Source: Hahella sp050299855
GTDB lineage: Bacteria > Pseudomonadota > Gammaproteobacteria > Pseudomonadales > Oleiphilaceae
Assembly (NCBI GenBank): GCA_050299855.1
Contig: JBNKWQ010000046.1
Coordinates: 310,001 to 374,000 of the forward strand
Reading direction: 5' to 3'
Length of the DNA: 64,000 bases
Part shown: positions 44,903 through 53,491 of the stretch, piece by piece
Layout of the letters: every line of letters begins with the position of its first letter
Numbering within the stretch: the first letter of the stretch is position 1
Notes under the pieces: generated by a model
What the model saw: only the letters and a program-made list of their open reading frames with translations
What the model was told of the DNA's origin: nothing
The model's database searches: none
Made by a program: the position numbers and the translations under genes

Positions 44903-45928
44903 TTACCGTCCAGGTCGGGACTCTCCGGTAGCTTCCACCTGGTAAGGTAAGTCGTGGACATGACATTCAGCTAGGGGTGATTTTTCAAGAAAAATTCGTT
45001 CGCTGCTTTCAACACATGCATTGTCCAGTATTGCGAGAGCCAGATGTTGGTCAGACGTATTAATGGCTGATCTGACTATGTTGCCAAGTTCCCGCCCGTC
45101 TGCATCAATAATCTTATCCCCCGGTTCACATGTTGGCAGGGCATTGGCGGCATCGATTGAAATTTGGTACATACGCTTTTTAAGTTTGCCAAGGTATTGC
45201 ATGCGGGCGACAATTTCCTGTCCGGTATAGCAGCCCTTTTTGAAACTCACCCCCCCCAGGCTTTGCAGGTTCAGCATTTGAGGGATGAATTCTTCGCGCG
45301 TTGGCTGGTAGACCTCGCCAATGCCGGCCCGTATTTCAAGCAGTTCCCATTCGTTGTTGCTGCCTTGCCGGCAATGTTGCAGGGCAGCAGGCAGCCATTC
45401 AGAGGCTCGGCTCTGTGCAACCCATATTTCAAACCGGGGTTGCTCCCCAGCCACTCGAATTACTGTCAGGCCTTCTTCAGGGAATAGTGCCTGGTTGATT
45501 TCCTGGGGGGTCGCCCCAAGAATTTTTTGCAGCACAATTTCGTCGCCACAGGCACCAAAGCTTCCCATGGTGTCGAGTAGTTTCAATTCGCATTTAAAAA
45601 AGACTTTGTACTTGTTCAGGTGAGTCACAAAGTCTTCAGCGACTTCAACAGGGCACCGTAGCAGGAAGTCGTTGTCTGCCAATTTGAGTATCCGAAATTG
45701 TACCAGCATACGGCCTTTAAGATTGCAGCAGGCGCCGAGTGTTGACTGAGCCCCGGTAATACTCCGTAGATCACAGGTGAACTGCCCTTGCATAAACTTC
45801 TCTGCGTCCGGGCCTTTGATACTGATCAACTGCGCAGCGGGAAGACTATAAAGCGTCGGGCCATTTTGATTGGCTTCCTCTGTGCCCCAGAGCGGGTTGA
45901 TACTTTGCCAAAATGCAGATTCCGGCAT
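44903..45928 (-). CDS. ygfZ: folate-binding protein YgfZ (iron-sulfur cluster maintenance)
   Basis: YgfZ is a GcvT-like folate-binding protein that helps keep Fe-S enzymes active. The signature KGCYTGQEIVARMQYLG near residues 220-236 with the conserved cysteine is present. I start at ATG 45928, with TGGAG about 7 bases upstream, rather than TTG 45940; this gives 341 residues. It follows sdhE-ygfX on the same strand, separated by 173 bases. Confidence 0.92.
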   Translation of the reverse strand: MPESAFWQSINPLWGTEEANQNGPTLYSLPAAQLISIKGPDAEKFMQGQFTCDLRSITGAQSTLGACCNLKGRMLVQFRILKLADNDFLLRCPVEVAEDFVTHLNKYKVFFKCELKLLDTMGSFGACGDEIVLQKILGATPQEINQALFPEEGLTVIRVAGEQPRFEIWVAQSRASEWLPAALQHCRQGSNNEWELLEIRAGIGEVYQPTREEFIPQMLNLQSLGGVSFKKGCYTGQEIVARMQYLGKLKKRMYQISIDAANALPTCEPGDKIIDADGRELGNIVRSAINTSDQHLALAILDNACVESSERIFLEKSPLAECHVHDLPYQVEATGESRPGR

Positions 45929-46101
45929 CACAATCTCCAAATAAGTCTATAGATCAGGTGTCTACCAACTCAGCCGCTGACCTTATTTAGTGTGCGATAG
46001 GCGGTTGGTGTAGGACGTGCTGGGTACAAGTGTAATGAGTTTGTCAGAACCTGTCAGGCTCTGTCGTCAGTTGCACCTTTAGTTGGCTGGTATTGAGGTA
46101 T

Positions 46102-46551
46102 CTAGCTGTCAGCAGGTGCGTACCTCAGCAGCACTCGCAGTCGTCGATAACTTTCCGGCTCACAGTTGTCCCGGGTAAGCATGACGATGCGTCGGTGCCA
46201 TGTACCAGGACGGGTACGCAGGCTCAATAGTGTGAAGGGGGCTGTAATCAGTGAGTCTCCGTCGATACTGGCTTTGGACCAGCGACGGCGGCGGTCCATA
46301 ATTTGGCACTCAATCTGACCATGCGCGTCCAACGTTAATCGGACTCTGCAGATACTGTGCGGCCACAGCAATAATGCATGAAGACCAAGGGTGTATAGCC
46401 AGTGGAGGCACAGCAGGCTACCCAACAGAATCAGCCAGTTCAATGGTAATGCTACATATATCAACATTCCTGCGAGACTGGCTAAAAGTGCCGATAGCAG
46501 GACGAAGATAAGGATTGAAGGCTTTAACTCAGTCGTATTGGGGCTGAACAC
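46102..46551 (-). CDS. ygfX: YgfX (CptA) membrane protein
   Basis: The 149-residue protein has two hydrophobic segments near the N-terminus (ILIFVLLSALLASLAGM and WLILLGSLLCLHWLY) and a soluble end with the YRRLRVLLR pattern of YgfX. In E. coli YgfX pairs with SdhE/YgfY and was described as a type IV toxin affecting cell shape. The GTG start at 46551 lies inside the end of sdhE (23-base overlap), confirming the pair. Sequence conservation is low, so the call rests partly on context. Confidence 0.8.
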   Translation of the reverse strand: MFSPNTTELKPSILIFVLLSALLASLAGMLIYVALPLNWLILLGSLLCLHWLYTLGLHALLLWPHSICRVRLTLDAHGQIECQIMDRRRRWSKASIDGDSLITAPFTLLSLRTRPGTWHRRIVMLTRDNCEPESYRRLRVLLRYAPADS

Positions 46552-46792
46552 GTTCGAGGATGATGTTTACGATTTTTGCCAACTCAGGATCTTCGGGGAC
46601 GGATTTTTGCATAAACCACTGGAACATATCAGTATCTTCGCACTCCAGTAGCTGCTGGTAGCGTTGTTGATCCTCTTTATCCAGTTGCAGGTAGGCTTCC
46701 TTCAGGAAGGGTACCAGAAGGCAATCCAGTTCCAGCATGCCTCGTCGGCTGTGCCAGAAAAGACGGTTATATTCAGCCTGTGTACTACTCAT
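46529..46792 (-). CDS. sdhE: succinate dehydrogenase assembly factor SdhE (CptB)
   Basis: The 87-residue protein has the invariant RRGMLELD motif near residues 16-23. It promotes covalent attachment of FAD to succinate dehydrogenase and fumarate reductase; it was earlier described as antitoxin to YgfX. Its length is standard. It overlaps ygfX, and nadB lies upstream on the same strand with a 218-base spacer. Confidence 0.95.
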   Translation of the reverse strand: MSSTQAEYNRLFWHSRRGMLELDCLLVPFLKEAYLQLDKEDQQRYQQLLECEDTDMFQWFMQKSVPEDPELAKIVNIILERVQPQYD

Positions 46793-46982
46793 AAATACCT
46801 CTAATAATGTCGCCGGTGCATATTGTAACTGCGTGAGGCCAAGACCTCCACGAGAATACTTCCTGGTTGGCAGTTAATCCTAGACTCTGTTGACGTTTCG
46901 TCATTTATACTGCTGGAGATCATTGGCTAAGGCCAACCACTTGGCAGGGTGAATTTCTCGCCACCATCCTATAATCAAGACA

Positions 46983-47018
46983 TAGTCTTACCAGTAATCA
47001 ATATTTAGTCTTACCAGT
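46983..47018. repeat. direct repeat at the 3' end of nadB
   Basis: TAGTCTTACCAGT occurs at 46983-46995 and 47006-47018. The second copy includes the nadB stop codon and its last codon (Trp). It looks like a short duplication of the 3' end of the gene. No function is implied. Confidence 0.6.
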
Positions 47019-48627
47019 TGTCCGATGAAAAATTGACCGGCACCAGTAGAGTATCCTCTATGGTGTCGCTTAATGCCGGGTAATCCAGTGTGTAGTGCAG
47101 GCCGCGACTTTCCCGGCGTTGAATAGCGGAGCAGATTATCAAATCAGCAACCGTCACCAGATTTCTGAGTTCCAGTAAGTCGTTGCCGACTTTGTAGTTG
47201 CTGTAATACTCCCGGATTTCCTGATGCAGCATGTCCACCCGGTGTTTGGCCCGCTGCAGGCGTTTGTCAGTCCTAACGATGCCAACGTAGTCCCACATAA
47301 AGCGGCGTAGTTCGTCCCAGTTGTGGGAGATCACCACGTCTTCATCGGAATCGGTAACCTGACTTTCGTCCCAGGAGGGTGCCTCCGGAGGGGGCGGCGA
47401 ATACGCCAGCCGCCGGGTGATGTCATCAGCGCAGGCCTGGCCAAAGACCAGACATTCCAGAAGTGAGTTGCTGGCCATACGATTGGCGCCGTGTAGCCCG
47501 GTAAATGCGGTTTCGCCTACGGCATAAAGTGAGTTGATATCTGTGTGGCTATTGGCATCTGTCACAATGCCGCCGCAGGTGTAGTGTGCGGCAGGTACCA
47601 CCGGGATAGGGTCGCATGTTATATCAATGCCGTATTTCAGACAGCGTTCGTATACCGTTGGAAAGTGGCTCTTGATAAAGTCGCTGTCCCGATGGGAAAT
47701 ATCCAAATACAGGCAGTCTGCACCAAGTCGTTTCATTTCATGGTCAATGGCGCGAGCCACCACATCGCGAGGTGCGAGTTCTTTCTGCTCACTGAATCGA
47801 TGCATGAAACGTTCGCCATTGGGGAGAAGAAGTTTGCCTCCCTCGCCACGAATAGCTTCTGTAATCAAGAAGGATTTAGCCTGGGGGTGGTAAAGGCACG
47901 TAGGATGAAATTGATTGAATTCCATATTGCCGACCCGACATCCGGCACGCCAAGCCATAGCAATACCATCTCCGGTGGCAACATCGGGGTTGCTGGTATA
48001 GAGATAAACCTTGCTGGCGCCGCCTGTGGCCAGCACTACAAATCTGGCACGGAACAGTTCCACATGGCTGGTCTCATTATTCAGGACATAAGCCCCCACG
48101 CACCGGTTGCCGGGCAGGGATAGCTTACGGTGGGTGATCAGGTCAATGCCCACACGATGCTCGAATATTTCTATATTGTCCCGTTCCAGAGCGCGATCAC
48201 TCAAGGACCCTGATAGTGCTCTCCCCGTGGCATCGGCGGCATGGAGAATTCGGCGGTGGCTGTGGCCACCTTCTTTTGTTAGATGGAATTTGTGATTGGT
48301 TGATCCATGTTCATAAGTATCAAACTGTACGCCTTGGCTGATTAACCACTCAATTGCCGCGCGGCCGTTCTCAACTGTAAATCTCACAGCGTCTTCGTGA
48401 CAAAGTTCGGCTCCGGCTTTCAGAGTGTCCCGAATATGGGATTCGACGCTGTCGTCATCATCGTATACGGCGGCGATTCCACCTTGAGCCCAAAGTGTAG
48501 AGCCACTTTGCAATGTGGTTTTTGATAGTATCGCAATTCGCAGGTCTTTCGGCAGGTTGAGTGCGACTGCCAAGCCGGCTGCGCCACTACCGATAACAAG
48601 CACGTCATGTTCAAAACTAGGGCTCAT
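47011..48627 (-). CDS. nadB: L-aspartate oxidase
   Basis: NadB oxidises aspartate to iminoaspartate, the first step of NAD synthesis. I place the start at ATG 48627, giving 538 residues, like E. coli NadB (540). The N-terminus holds the FAD motif VIGSGAAGLAVAL; the catalytic region has GGIAAVYDDDDSVESH and HPTCLYHPQ. The frame is open further upstream to 48696, but that part would overlap the rpoE promoter region. It is divergent from rpoE, the standard arrangement. Confidence 0.96.
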   Translation of the reverse strand: MSPSFEHDVLVIGSGAAGLAVALNLPKDLRIAILSKTTLQSGSTLWAQGGIAAVYDDDDSVESHIRDTLKAGAELCHEDAVRFTVENGRAAIEWLISQGVQFDTYEHGSTNHKFHLTKEGGHSHRRILHAADATGRALSGSLSDRALERDNIEIFEHRVGIDLITHRKLSLPGNRCVGAYVLNNETSHVELFRARFVVLATGGASKVYLYTSNPDVATGDGIAMAWRAGCRVGNMEFNQFHPTCLYHPQAKSFLITEAIRGEGGKLLLPNGERFMHRFSEQKELAPRDVVARAIDHEMKRLGADCLYLDISHRDSDFIKSHFPTVYERCLKYGIDITCDPIPVVPAAHYTCGGIVTDANSHTDINSLYAVGETAFTGLHGANRMASNSLLECLVFGQACADDITRRLAYSPPPPEAPSWDESQVTDSDEDVVISHNWDELRRFMWDYVGIVRTDKRLQRAKHRVDMLHQEIREYYSNYKVGNDLLELRNLVTVADLIICSAIQRRESRGLHYTLDYPALSDTIEDTLLVPVNFSSDNW

Positions 48628-48726
48628 GAATGAATGGAATCTCGTTGGATATAAATAGGGCGGGCTACGAACCCGTAGTTTGGGTGGCAACTGCAAGGGA
48701 CTTATACTATCACTTTGGATAAAAGT

Positions 48727-48754
48727 GAACTATCTGCCCCGCCAAATGTCTATA
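48727..48754 (+). promoter_or_regulatory. candidate RpoE-type autoregulated promoter
   Basis: GAACTA (48727-48732) is separated by 16 bases from TCTATA (48749-48754). This resembles the sigma-E/AlgU consensus GAACTT-N16-TCTGA. It lies 40 bases upstream of the proposed rpoE start, in the place where the autoregulated promoter of rpoE/algU genes is found. The -10 match is partial. Confidence 0.45.
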
Positions 48755-48793
48755 TCTGGACTTCTTAAAAATATTTTCAGATGGCGGGAACCT

Positions 48794-49468
48794 ATGACCA
48801 TACAGCTTGTCCAATCCGGTTCGGATCAAAACAGGTCAGAGAAGAGTACTTTAACATTGGATGCTAATACTGCCGCAACAAAGACCACCGATCATCAGCT
48901 GGTTGAACGGGTGCAACGAGGGGATCGGCGTGCATTTGATCTGCTGGTGATTAAGTACCAAAGCAAGGTAATGGCAATTATCGCCCGCTATGTTCGAGAT
49001 CCCCATGAAGTGAAAGATGTGGCTCAGGAAGCTTTTATCAAAGCCTATCGTGCGCTTGACTCATTTCGGGGTGACAGTGCGTTTTATACCTGGCTATACC
49101 GGATAGCGATTAATGCTGCCAAAAATTATCTGGTTGCAAAAGGGCGTCGGCCGCCGGGTTCTGATGTGGAGATCGATGATGCGGTTTATTACGAGGGCAG
49201 TGCTGGGCTGAAGGATATTAATTCACCGGATCGCGAACTGCAGAGAGATCAATTACAGAGTGCCATCCATAAAGCCATTGATGCATTGCCGGAAGATTTA
49301 AAGTCGGCGCTGACATTGCGGGAATTTGATGGTCTCAGCTATGAGGATATTGCCGAGATTATGCAGTGTCCGGTTGGCACGGTCAGGTCGCGGATTTTTC
49401 GGGCCCGGGATGCCATTGATGCACATATCGCTCCTTTGTTAGATGGCAAAGAAAGGGCGATGGTGTAG
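48794..49468 (+). CDS. rpoE: RNA polymerase sigma factor RpoE/AlgU (ECF)
   Basis: This is the envelope-stress ECF sigma factor. The 224 residues from ATG 48794 include sigma region 2 (QLVERVQRGDRRAFDLLV, YVRDPHEVKDVAQEAFIKAYRAL) and region 4 (LREFDGLSYEDIAEIMQCPVGTVRSRI). The N-terminus is about 25 residues longer than Pseudomonas AlgU. A start at 48746 would fall inside the promoter-like site. It is followed by rseA, rseB, rseC and mucD, an arrangement of the algU-mucABCD type. Confidence 0.95.
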   Translation: MTIQLVQSGSDQNRSEKSTLTLDANTAATKTTDHQLVERVQRGDRRAFDLLVIKYQSKVMAIIARYVRDPHEVKDVAQEAFIKAYRALDSFRGDSAFYTWLYRIAINAAKNYLVAKGRRPPGSDVEIDDAVYYEGSAGLKDINSPDRELQRDQLQSAIHKAIDALPEDLKSALTLREFDGLSYEDIAEIMQCPVGTVRSRIFRARDAIDAHIAPLLDGKERAMV

Positions 49469-49586
49469 CACGTTGTAGTGTCTTTGAGGTGGTGTTTACA
49501 GTTGCTTGATATGCAGTTGGGTAAACAACGGTTGATATATTGCTTGCAGGGGAGAGGTTTCGCTGCAGGTTTCAGAGGTGAACATT

Positions 49587-50231
49587 ATGAATGAGAAAAC
49601 CAGAGAATCATTGTCGGCATTGCTGGATGATGAGGCGGATGATCTCGAACTGCGACGCATACTTGCTCAGACTCACGATGATGAATTAGTAGCAGTCTGG
49701 CAGCGATATCATCAGGTAAAAGCCGGTTTGAATAGCGAAGAGGCTGCCTGGGCGCAAATTGATTTGCGAATCGATATCGCCAAAGAGCTTGATGCACCGG
49801 GTGATCGGTCTACGTCTGCAATTGATGCGGGGGGGGAAACCAAACCGGCGGCTCCAGGGAAGAAGCACATGCCCTGGTGGGGAAGTGCGGCCATTGCGGC
49901 TTCTGTCGCCTTTGCTGTGATTTTTACCGTACAGACCGTGGGGTTTAATGATGCCGCTAGCCCCCAATTGGCAGAAAGTCCGGATAAGGTAAATGCCGTC
50001 GGTGTTGAGCCGGTCAATGAGGTGGCGTCTTCTGGTTCGGTGGAATTCTCCAGGGAACATGAGCAACGGCTTAATGCCTATTTGATGAAACATGCTGGTA
50101 ATGTGGCACTTAATGGTGGGCGCAGTATTGTTCCTTATGCCCGTCTGACCAGTTATGAGCCTGAGGCTGCTGAGGTCCCGATTGGTGATCCCATTGCTAA
50201 AAGTGCTAAAGAAACAGATTCAGCCGAATAA
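49587..50231 (+). CDS. rseA: anti-sigma factor RseA/MucA
   Basis: The 214-residue inner-membrane protein holds RpoE inactive until envelope stress triggers its cleavage. The N-terminal sigma-binding part has ESLSALLDDEADDLELRRIL, the transmembrane segment is near residues 103-121 (GSAAIAASVAFAVIF), and the periplasmic tail ends the protein. ATG 49587 has AGAGG about 8 bases upstream; GTG 49578 would add three residues. It lies between rpoE and rseB, as usual. Confidence 0.92.
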   Translation: MNEKTRESLSALLDDEADDLELRRILAQTHDDELVAVWQRYHQVKAGLNSEEAAWAQIDLRIDIAKELDAPGDRSTSAIDAGGETKPAAPGKKHMPWWGSAAIAASVAFAVIFTVQTVGFNDAASPQLAESPDKVNAVGVEPVNEVASSGSVEFSREHEQRLNAYLMKHAGNVALNGGRSIVPYARLTSYEPEAAEVPIGDPIAKSAKETDSAE

Positions 50232-50264
50232 TTCAGTTAACTTAAGCGAGAGTTTCCCGTCTTC

Positions 50265-51287
50265 ATGAAGCAGTATTTAATGACAATCCTGGCGCTCTGG
50301 TTTTTAGCAGCCTCGGGAGTACAAGCCATGGAATCTGCCGACCCGGCGGAATGGCTGGATCGGATGGTGTTAGCCAGGAAGAGCCAGTCTTATACAGGCA
50401 CCTTCGTCTATGGTCATGGCGATGAAATGAGCAGCATGAAGGTTATGCATCGCCTGCAGAATGGTGTGGAACAGGAACGATTGGTGTCGCTGGATGGTGA
50501 ACCTCGCGAGATTATTCGCAAAGGCGACAAAGTGGTCTGTCTGTTTCCAGGCAAGGCTCCAATTGAGCTGGAGCAAGCTCTGCCATTGGGAACTTTTGCC
50601 AGCGGCTTCTCCAATGCCTCTGTTCCCATGGCTTCAGTTTATAGCATTTCGGTGGCGGGTATGGAGAGACTGGCCGGATATGAAGTGGTGAAGGTTGCTG
50701 TAATGGCGAAAGACAAGTTTCGCTACAGTTACCTGCTCTGGCTGGAGGAAGGTTCCGGGTTGCTGGTGAAATCCATGCTGACTGGAACCGACGGAGAGGT
50801 TCTTGAGCATTTTCAGTTCACCACCCTGATGTTGGGAGAGAACATTAACGATAAAGAGTTCTATCGGGGGTCATTAGCAGGTTCTTCCGGAACCGATATA
50901 GACCATCGGGATATTACAAATCGTACTGGTTCCGGAGGTTCGTCCGACTCCCTGGCTCCGTTGGCTATTCAGTGGCATCCGGGCTGGATGCCCCAGGGCT
51001 TTGCCCCTGCACCTTATATGTCTAAAGCAAATGACATTATGCCGGAATCCTCACGTAGCCAGATATTTACAGATGGATTGAGCCTGTTCAGCGTTTTTGT
51101 GGAAACCCAACAGGAAGCTGAAATGCCGGAGGGAGGTTCCCGTATGGGTGCTACTTCTGCTTATTCCAAGTACTTTACTTTTGGATCCGAACGCTACGTG
51201 GTGACTGTAGTGGGTGAGGTGCCTATTGAGACTGCCAAGAAAGTCGCCGACAATATGCGCATTGCTTCTATTGAGAACCCCTCGTGA
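50265..51287 (+). CDS. rseB: sigma-E regulator RseB/MucB
   Basis: The 340-residue periplasmic protein binds the tail of RseA, shields it from proteolysis and senses lipopolysaccharide. A signal peptide ends near VQAMES; the first domain has SYTGTFVYGHGDEMSSMKVMH, and the second holds the C-terminal region that contacts RseA. It begins 33 bases after rseA and overlaps rseC by four bases (GTGA). Confidence 0.93.
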   Translation: MKQYLMTILALWFLAASGVQAMESADPAEWLDRMVLARKSQSYTGTFVYGHGDEMSSMKVMHRLQNGVEQERLVSLDGEPREIIRKGDKVVCLFPGKAPIELEQALPLGTFASGFSNASVPMASVYSISVAGMERLAGYEVVKVAVMAKDKFRYSYLLWLEEGSGLLVKSMLTGTDGEVLEHFQFTTLMLGENINDKEFYRGSLAGSSGTDIDHRDITNRTGSGGSSDSLAPLAIQWHPGWMPQGFAPAPYMSKANDIMPESSRSQIFTDGLSLFSVFVETQQEAEMPEGGSRMGATSAYSKYFTFGSERYVVTVVGEVPIETAKKVADNMRIASIENPS

Positions 51288-51718
51288 TCGAAGAAAAAGG
51301 AACCATTACAGCTATTGATGACCAGTTTGCGTGGGTGAATACTATGCGCGAATCAGTGTGTCAGAGCTGTTCGGCCAGCCATGGCTGTGGCCAGAAGGCC
51401 CTGAACTCTTTGACTGGTGGCAGGGCAAGTCAGGTCAGGGTTTCGCGTTCGCTGGGCGTTGAGGTCGGAGATCAGGTGGTTATCGGCATCGAAGAGGAAG
51501 CTTTGGTGAAGGCCTCCTTTCTGGCGTATTTGCTACCTTTATTAGCCTTAATTCTTGCTGCCGCAATGGCAGATAAAGCGCTTGGTCTTTCGGATCCAAT
51601 GGTGGCCTTGGCAGGTTTGATTGGCTTACTGTCAGGTGTCCTGTTGGTTAAAACATTGTCACTTAGACTTTCTTGCAATCCCGCATACCATCCCCAATTA
51701 TTACGCAAACTAAACTGA
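51284..51718 (+). CDS. rseC: RseC/MucC
   Basis: The 144-residue inner-membrane protein has the four-cysteine signature CQSCSASHGCG near residue 24 and two hydrophobic segments (FLAYLLPLLALILAAAM and ALAGLIGLLSGVLLV). RseC is related to the SoxR-reducing system and modestly affects the sigma-E pathway. GTG 51284 overlaps the rseB stop. mucD follows 133 bases later. Confidence 0.92.
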   Translation: MIEEKGTITAIDDQFAWVNTMRESVCQSCSASHGCGQKALNSLTGGRASQVRVSRSLGVEVGDQVVIGIEEEALVKASFLAYLLPLLALILAAAMADKALGLSDPMVALAGLIGLLSGVLLVKTLSLRLSCNPAYHPQLLRKLN

Positions 51719-51851
51719 ATTCTGAAAGCGCGTAGGTCTGGTGTTATCAGTACTGATTCTGGCGCTGGTTTCTATCCGGCCGAAGTGATTTGTGTTCTTC
51801 GAATTCTGTCTTTCAGTTCTTTGAATCCTTTGTCAGCGATGGAGTTGGTGA

Positions 51852-53243
51852 ATGAAAAAGTTAGCATTGGGAGTGTTCGGTTGCTGGGTGATGGTTTTGG
51901 CCCTTGTAGCCAGGGCCGCCGACCTTCCGGATTTTACTGAGTTGGTTGATGAAGTCTCTCCTGCAGTGGTTAACATTAGTACAGTGCGAACGATAGATGC
52001 CGGTGGACCTCAGATATACGGTAATGCTCCTGACATGGAACAGATCCCCGAATTTTTTCGTCATTTTTTTGGTGACCAGATACCTCGCAGGGGGCCCAGA
52101 GAAGCTCAGTCGATGGGGTCTGGATTTATCGTATCTCATGACGGTTACATTCTTACCAATAATCATGTGGTTGATGGTGCTGACGAGATATTTGTGCGCT
52201 TGGTGGACCGTCGCGAACTACCAGCCACACTGATAGGTGCGGATGCCAAATCAGACTTGGCAGTGCTTAAAGTTGAAGCTGATGATCTACCTGTGCTTAA
52301 GCTGGGTAAGTCTTCCAAGCTTAAGGTTGGAGAATGGGTGGTGGCTATCGGGTCGCCTTTCGGTTTTGACTATACGGTTACTGCAGGTATCGTCAGTGCC
52401 AAGGGGCGGAGCCTGCCTAATGAAAACTACGTGCCCTTTATTCAGACAGATGTTGCGATTAATCCAGGTAATTCAGGTGGTCCGCTATTCAACCTGGACG
52501 GAGAAGTAGTGGGTATCAACTCTCAAATCTATACTCGTTCAGGCGGCTTCATGGGGGTCTCTTTTGCTATACCTATCGATGTGGCCATGGATGTTATGTC
52601 GCAGTTGAAGGAAACGGGTAGCGTCAAACGTGGCTGGTTGGGAGTGCTGATCCAGGAAGTGAACAAAGATCTGGCTGAATCATTTAATCTGGATAAACCC
52701 CGTGGTGCATTGGTTGCGCAAGTTATGAAAGGTTCTCCAGCCGACCAGGCGGGCATTCAACCAGGGGATGTAATTACCAAATTTGAAGGTGCCGAAATTG
52801 GATTGTCATCGGAGTTACCCCACCTTGTGGGGCGTGTGCCGCCGGGCAAAACAGCTGAGCTGGAAATAGTGCGCAGTGGCCATGAGAAGCAAATCGACGT
52901 AGTGATAGGTCAGTTGCCAGGAGAAGATGGCTCAGTTACAGCAATGCCTGCCAAGGCAGAGCCATCCGTAAATTCATTGAATCTTGAGGTTCGTGATTTA
53001 ACTGAAGCCGAAAAGGCGCAACTTCAGGTCTCTGGCGGTGTCCTGGTGATTAATGCACTTCCGGGACCGGCAGCGTCAGCGGGTATTCGCGCCAATGACG
53101 TGATCAGTAGTCTGAATAATCACGAAGTGAATAATGTTCAGGACTTTAATGACATTGTGGATGATCTACCAAAGAACAAATCACTGCCCGTGCTTATTAT
53201 ACGCGGGGGGAACCCAGCCTTTATCGTGATGAAGGTGAATTAG
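51852..53243 (+). CDS. mucD: periplasmic serine protease MucD/DegP (HtrA family)
   Basis: The 463-residue exported protease has a signal peptide (ALGVFGCWVMVLALVARA) and the trypsin-like triad His105 (TNNHVVDG), Asp135 (KSDLAVL) and Ser208 (GNSGGPLF). Two PDZ domains follow (GWLGVLIQEVN near residue 260 and VINALPGPAASAGI near residue 395). Its position after rseC is as in Pseudomonas mucABCD, where it degrades misfolded envelope proteins and lowers AlgU activity. A hairpin lies before lepA. Confidence 0.95.
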   Translation: MKKLALGVFGCWVMVLALVARAADLPDFTELVDEVSPAVVNISTVRTIDAGGPQIYGNAPDMEQIPEFFRHFFGDQIPRRGPREAQSMGSGFIVSHDGYILTNNHVVDGADEIFVRLVDRRELPATLIGADAKSDLAVLKVEADDLPVLKLGKSSKLKVGEWVVAIGSPFGFDYTVTAGIVSAKGRSLPNENYVPFIQTDVAINPGNSGGPLFNLDGEVVGINSQIYTRSGGFMGVSFAIPIDVAMDVMSQLKETGSVKRGWLGVLIQEVNKDLAESFNLDKPRGALVAQVMKGSPADQAGIQPGDVITKFEGAEIGLSSELPHLVGRVPPGKTAELEIVRSGHEKQIDVVIGQLPGEDGSVTAMPAKAEPSVNSLNLEVRDLTEAEKAQLQVSGGVLVINALPGPAASAGIRANDVISSLNNHEVNNVQDFNDIVDDLPKNKSLPVLIIRGGNPAFIVMKVN

Positions 53244-53350
53244 GTGATGAATGTGTATCAGGAAGTAATGAAGGCAAAATAGCGTTGGCAGGAAAGCGGG
53301 GCTCTTGCCGGTAAATGCCGGAACTATTTCTTTTATTCCAACCGGCACGG

Positions 53351-53383
53351 AACAGGCGGTGGTCATTGGACTTCCGCCTGTTT
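53351..53383 (+). terminator. hairpin after mucD
   Basis: AACAGGCGG (53351-53359) pairs with CCGCCTGTT (53374-53382), with a 14-base loop and a short T-stretch. It probably ends the rpoE-mucD operon before lepA. The T-run is weak. Confidence 0.55.
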
Positions 53384-53491
53384 GGTATCTGTAACCAGAG
53401 ATTCACCATATTTAAACTAATTTCACTGCATTTAAGCATTGGAGCTGGTAAAATCCTGCGGCCTTTAATTTGCGTCCGGTGTTAGCTGTCT

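Noticed and set aside
47545..48123. Plus-strand open frame within nadB
   Set aside because: Antisense shadow; nadB is complete and of normal length.
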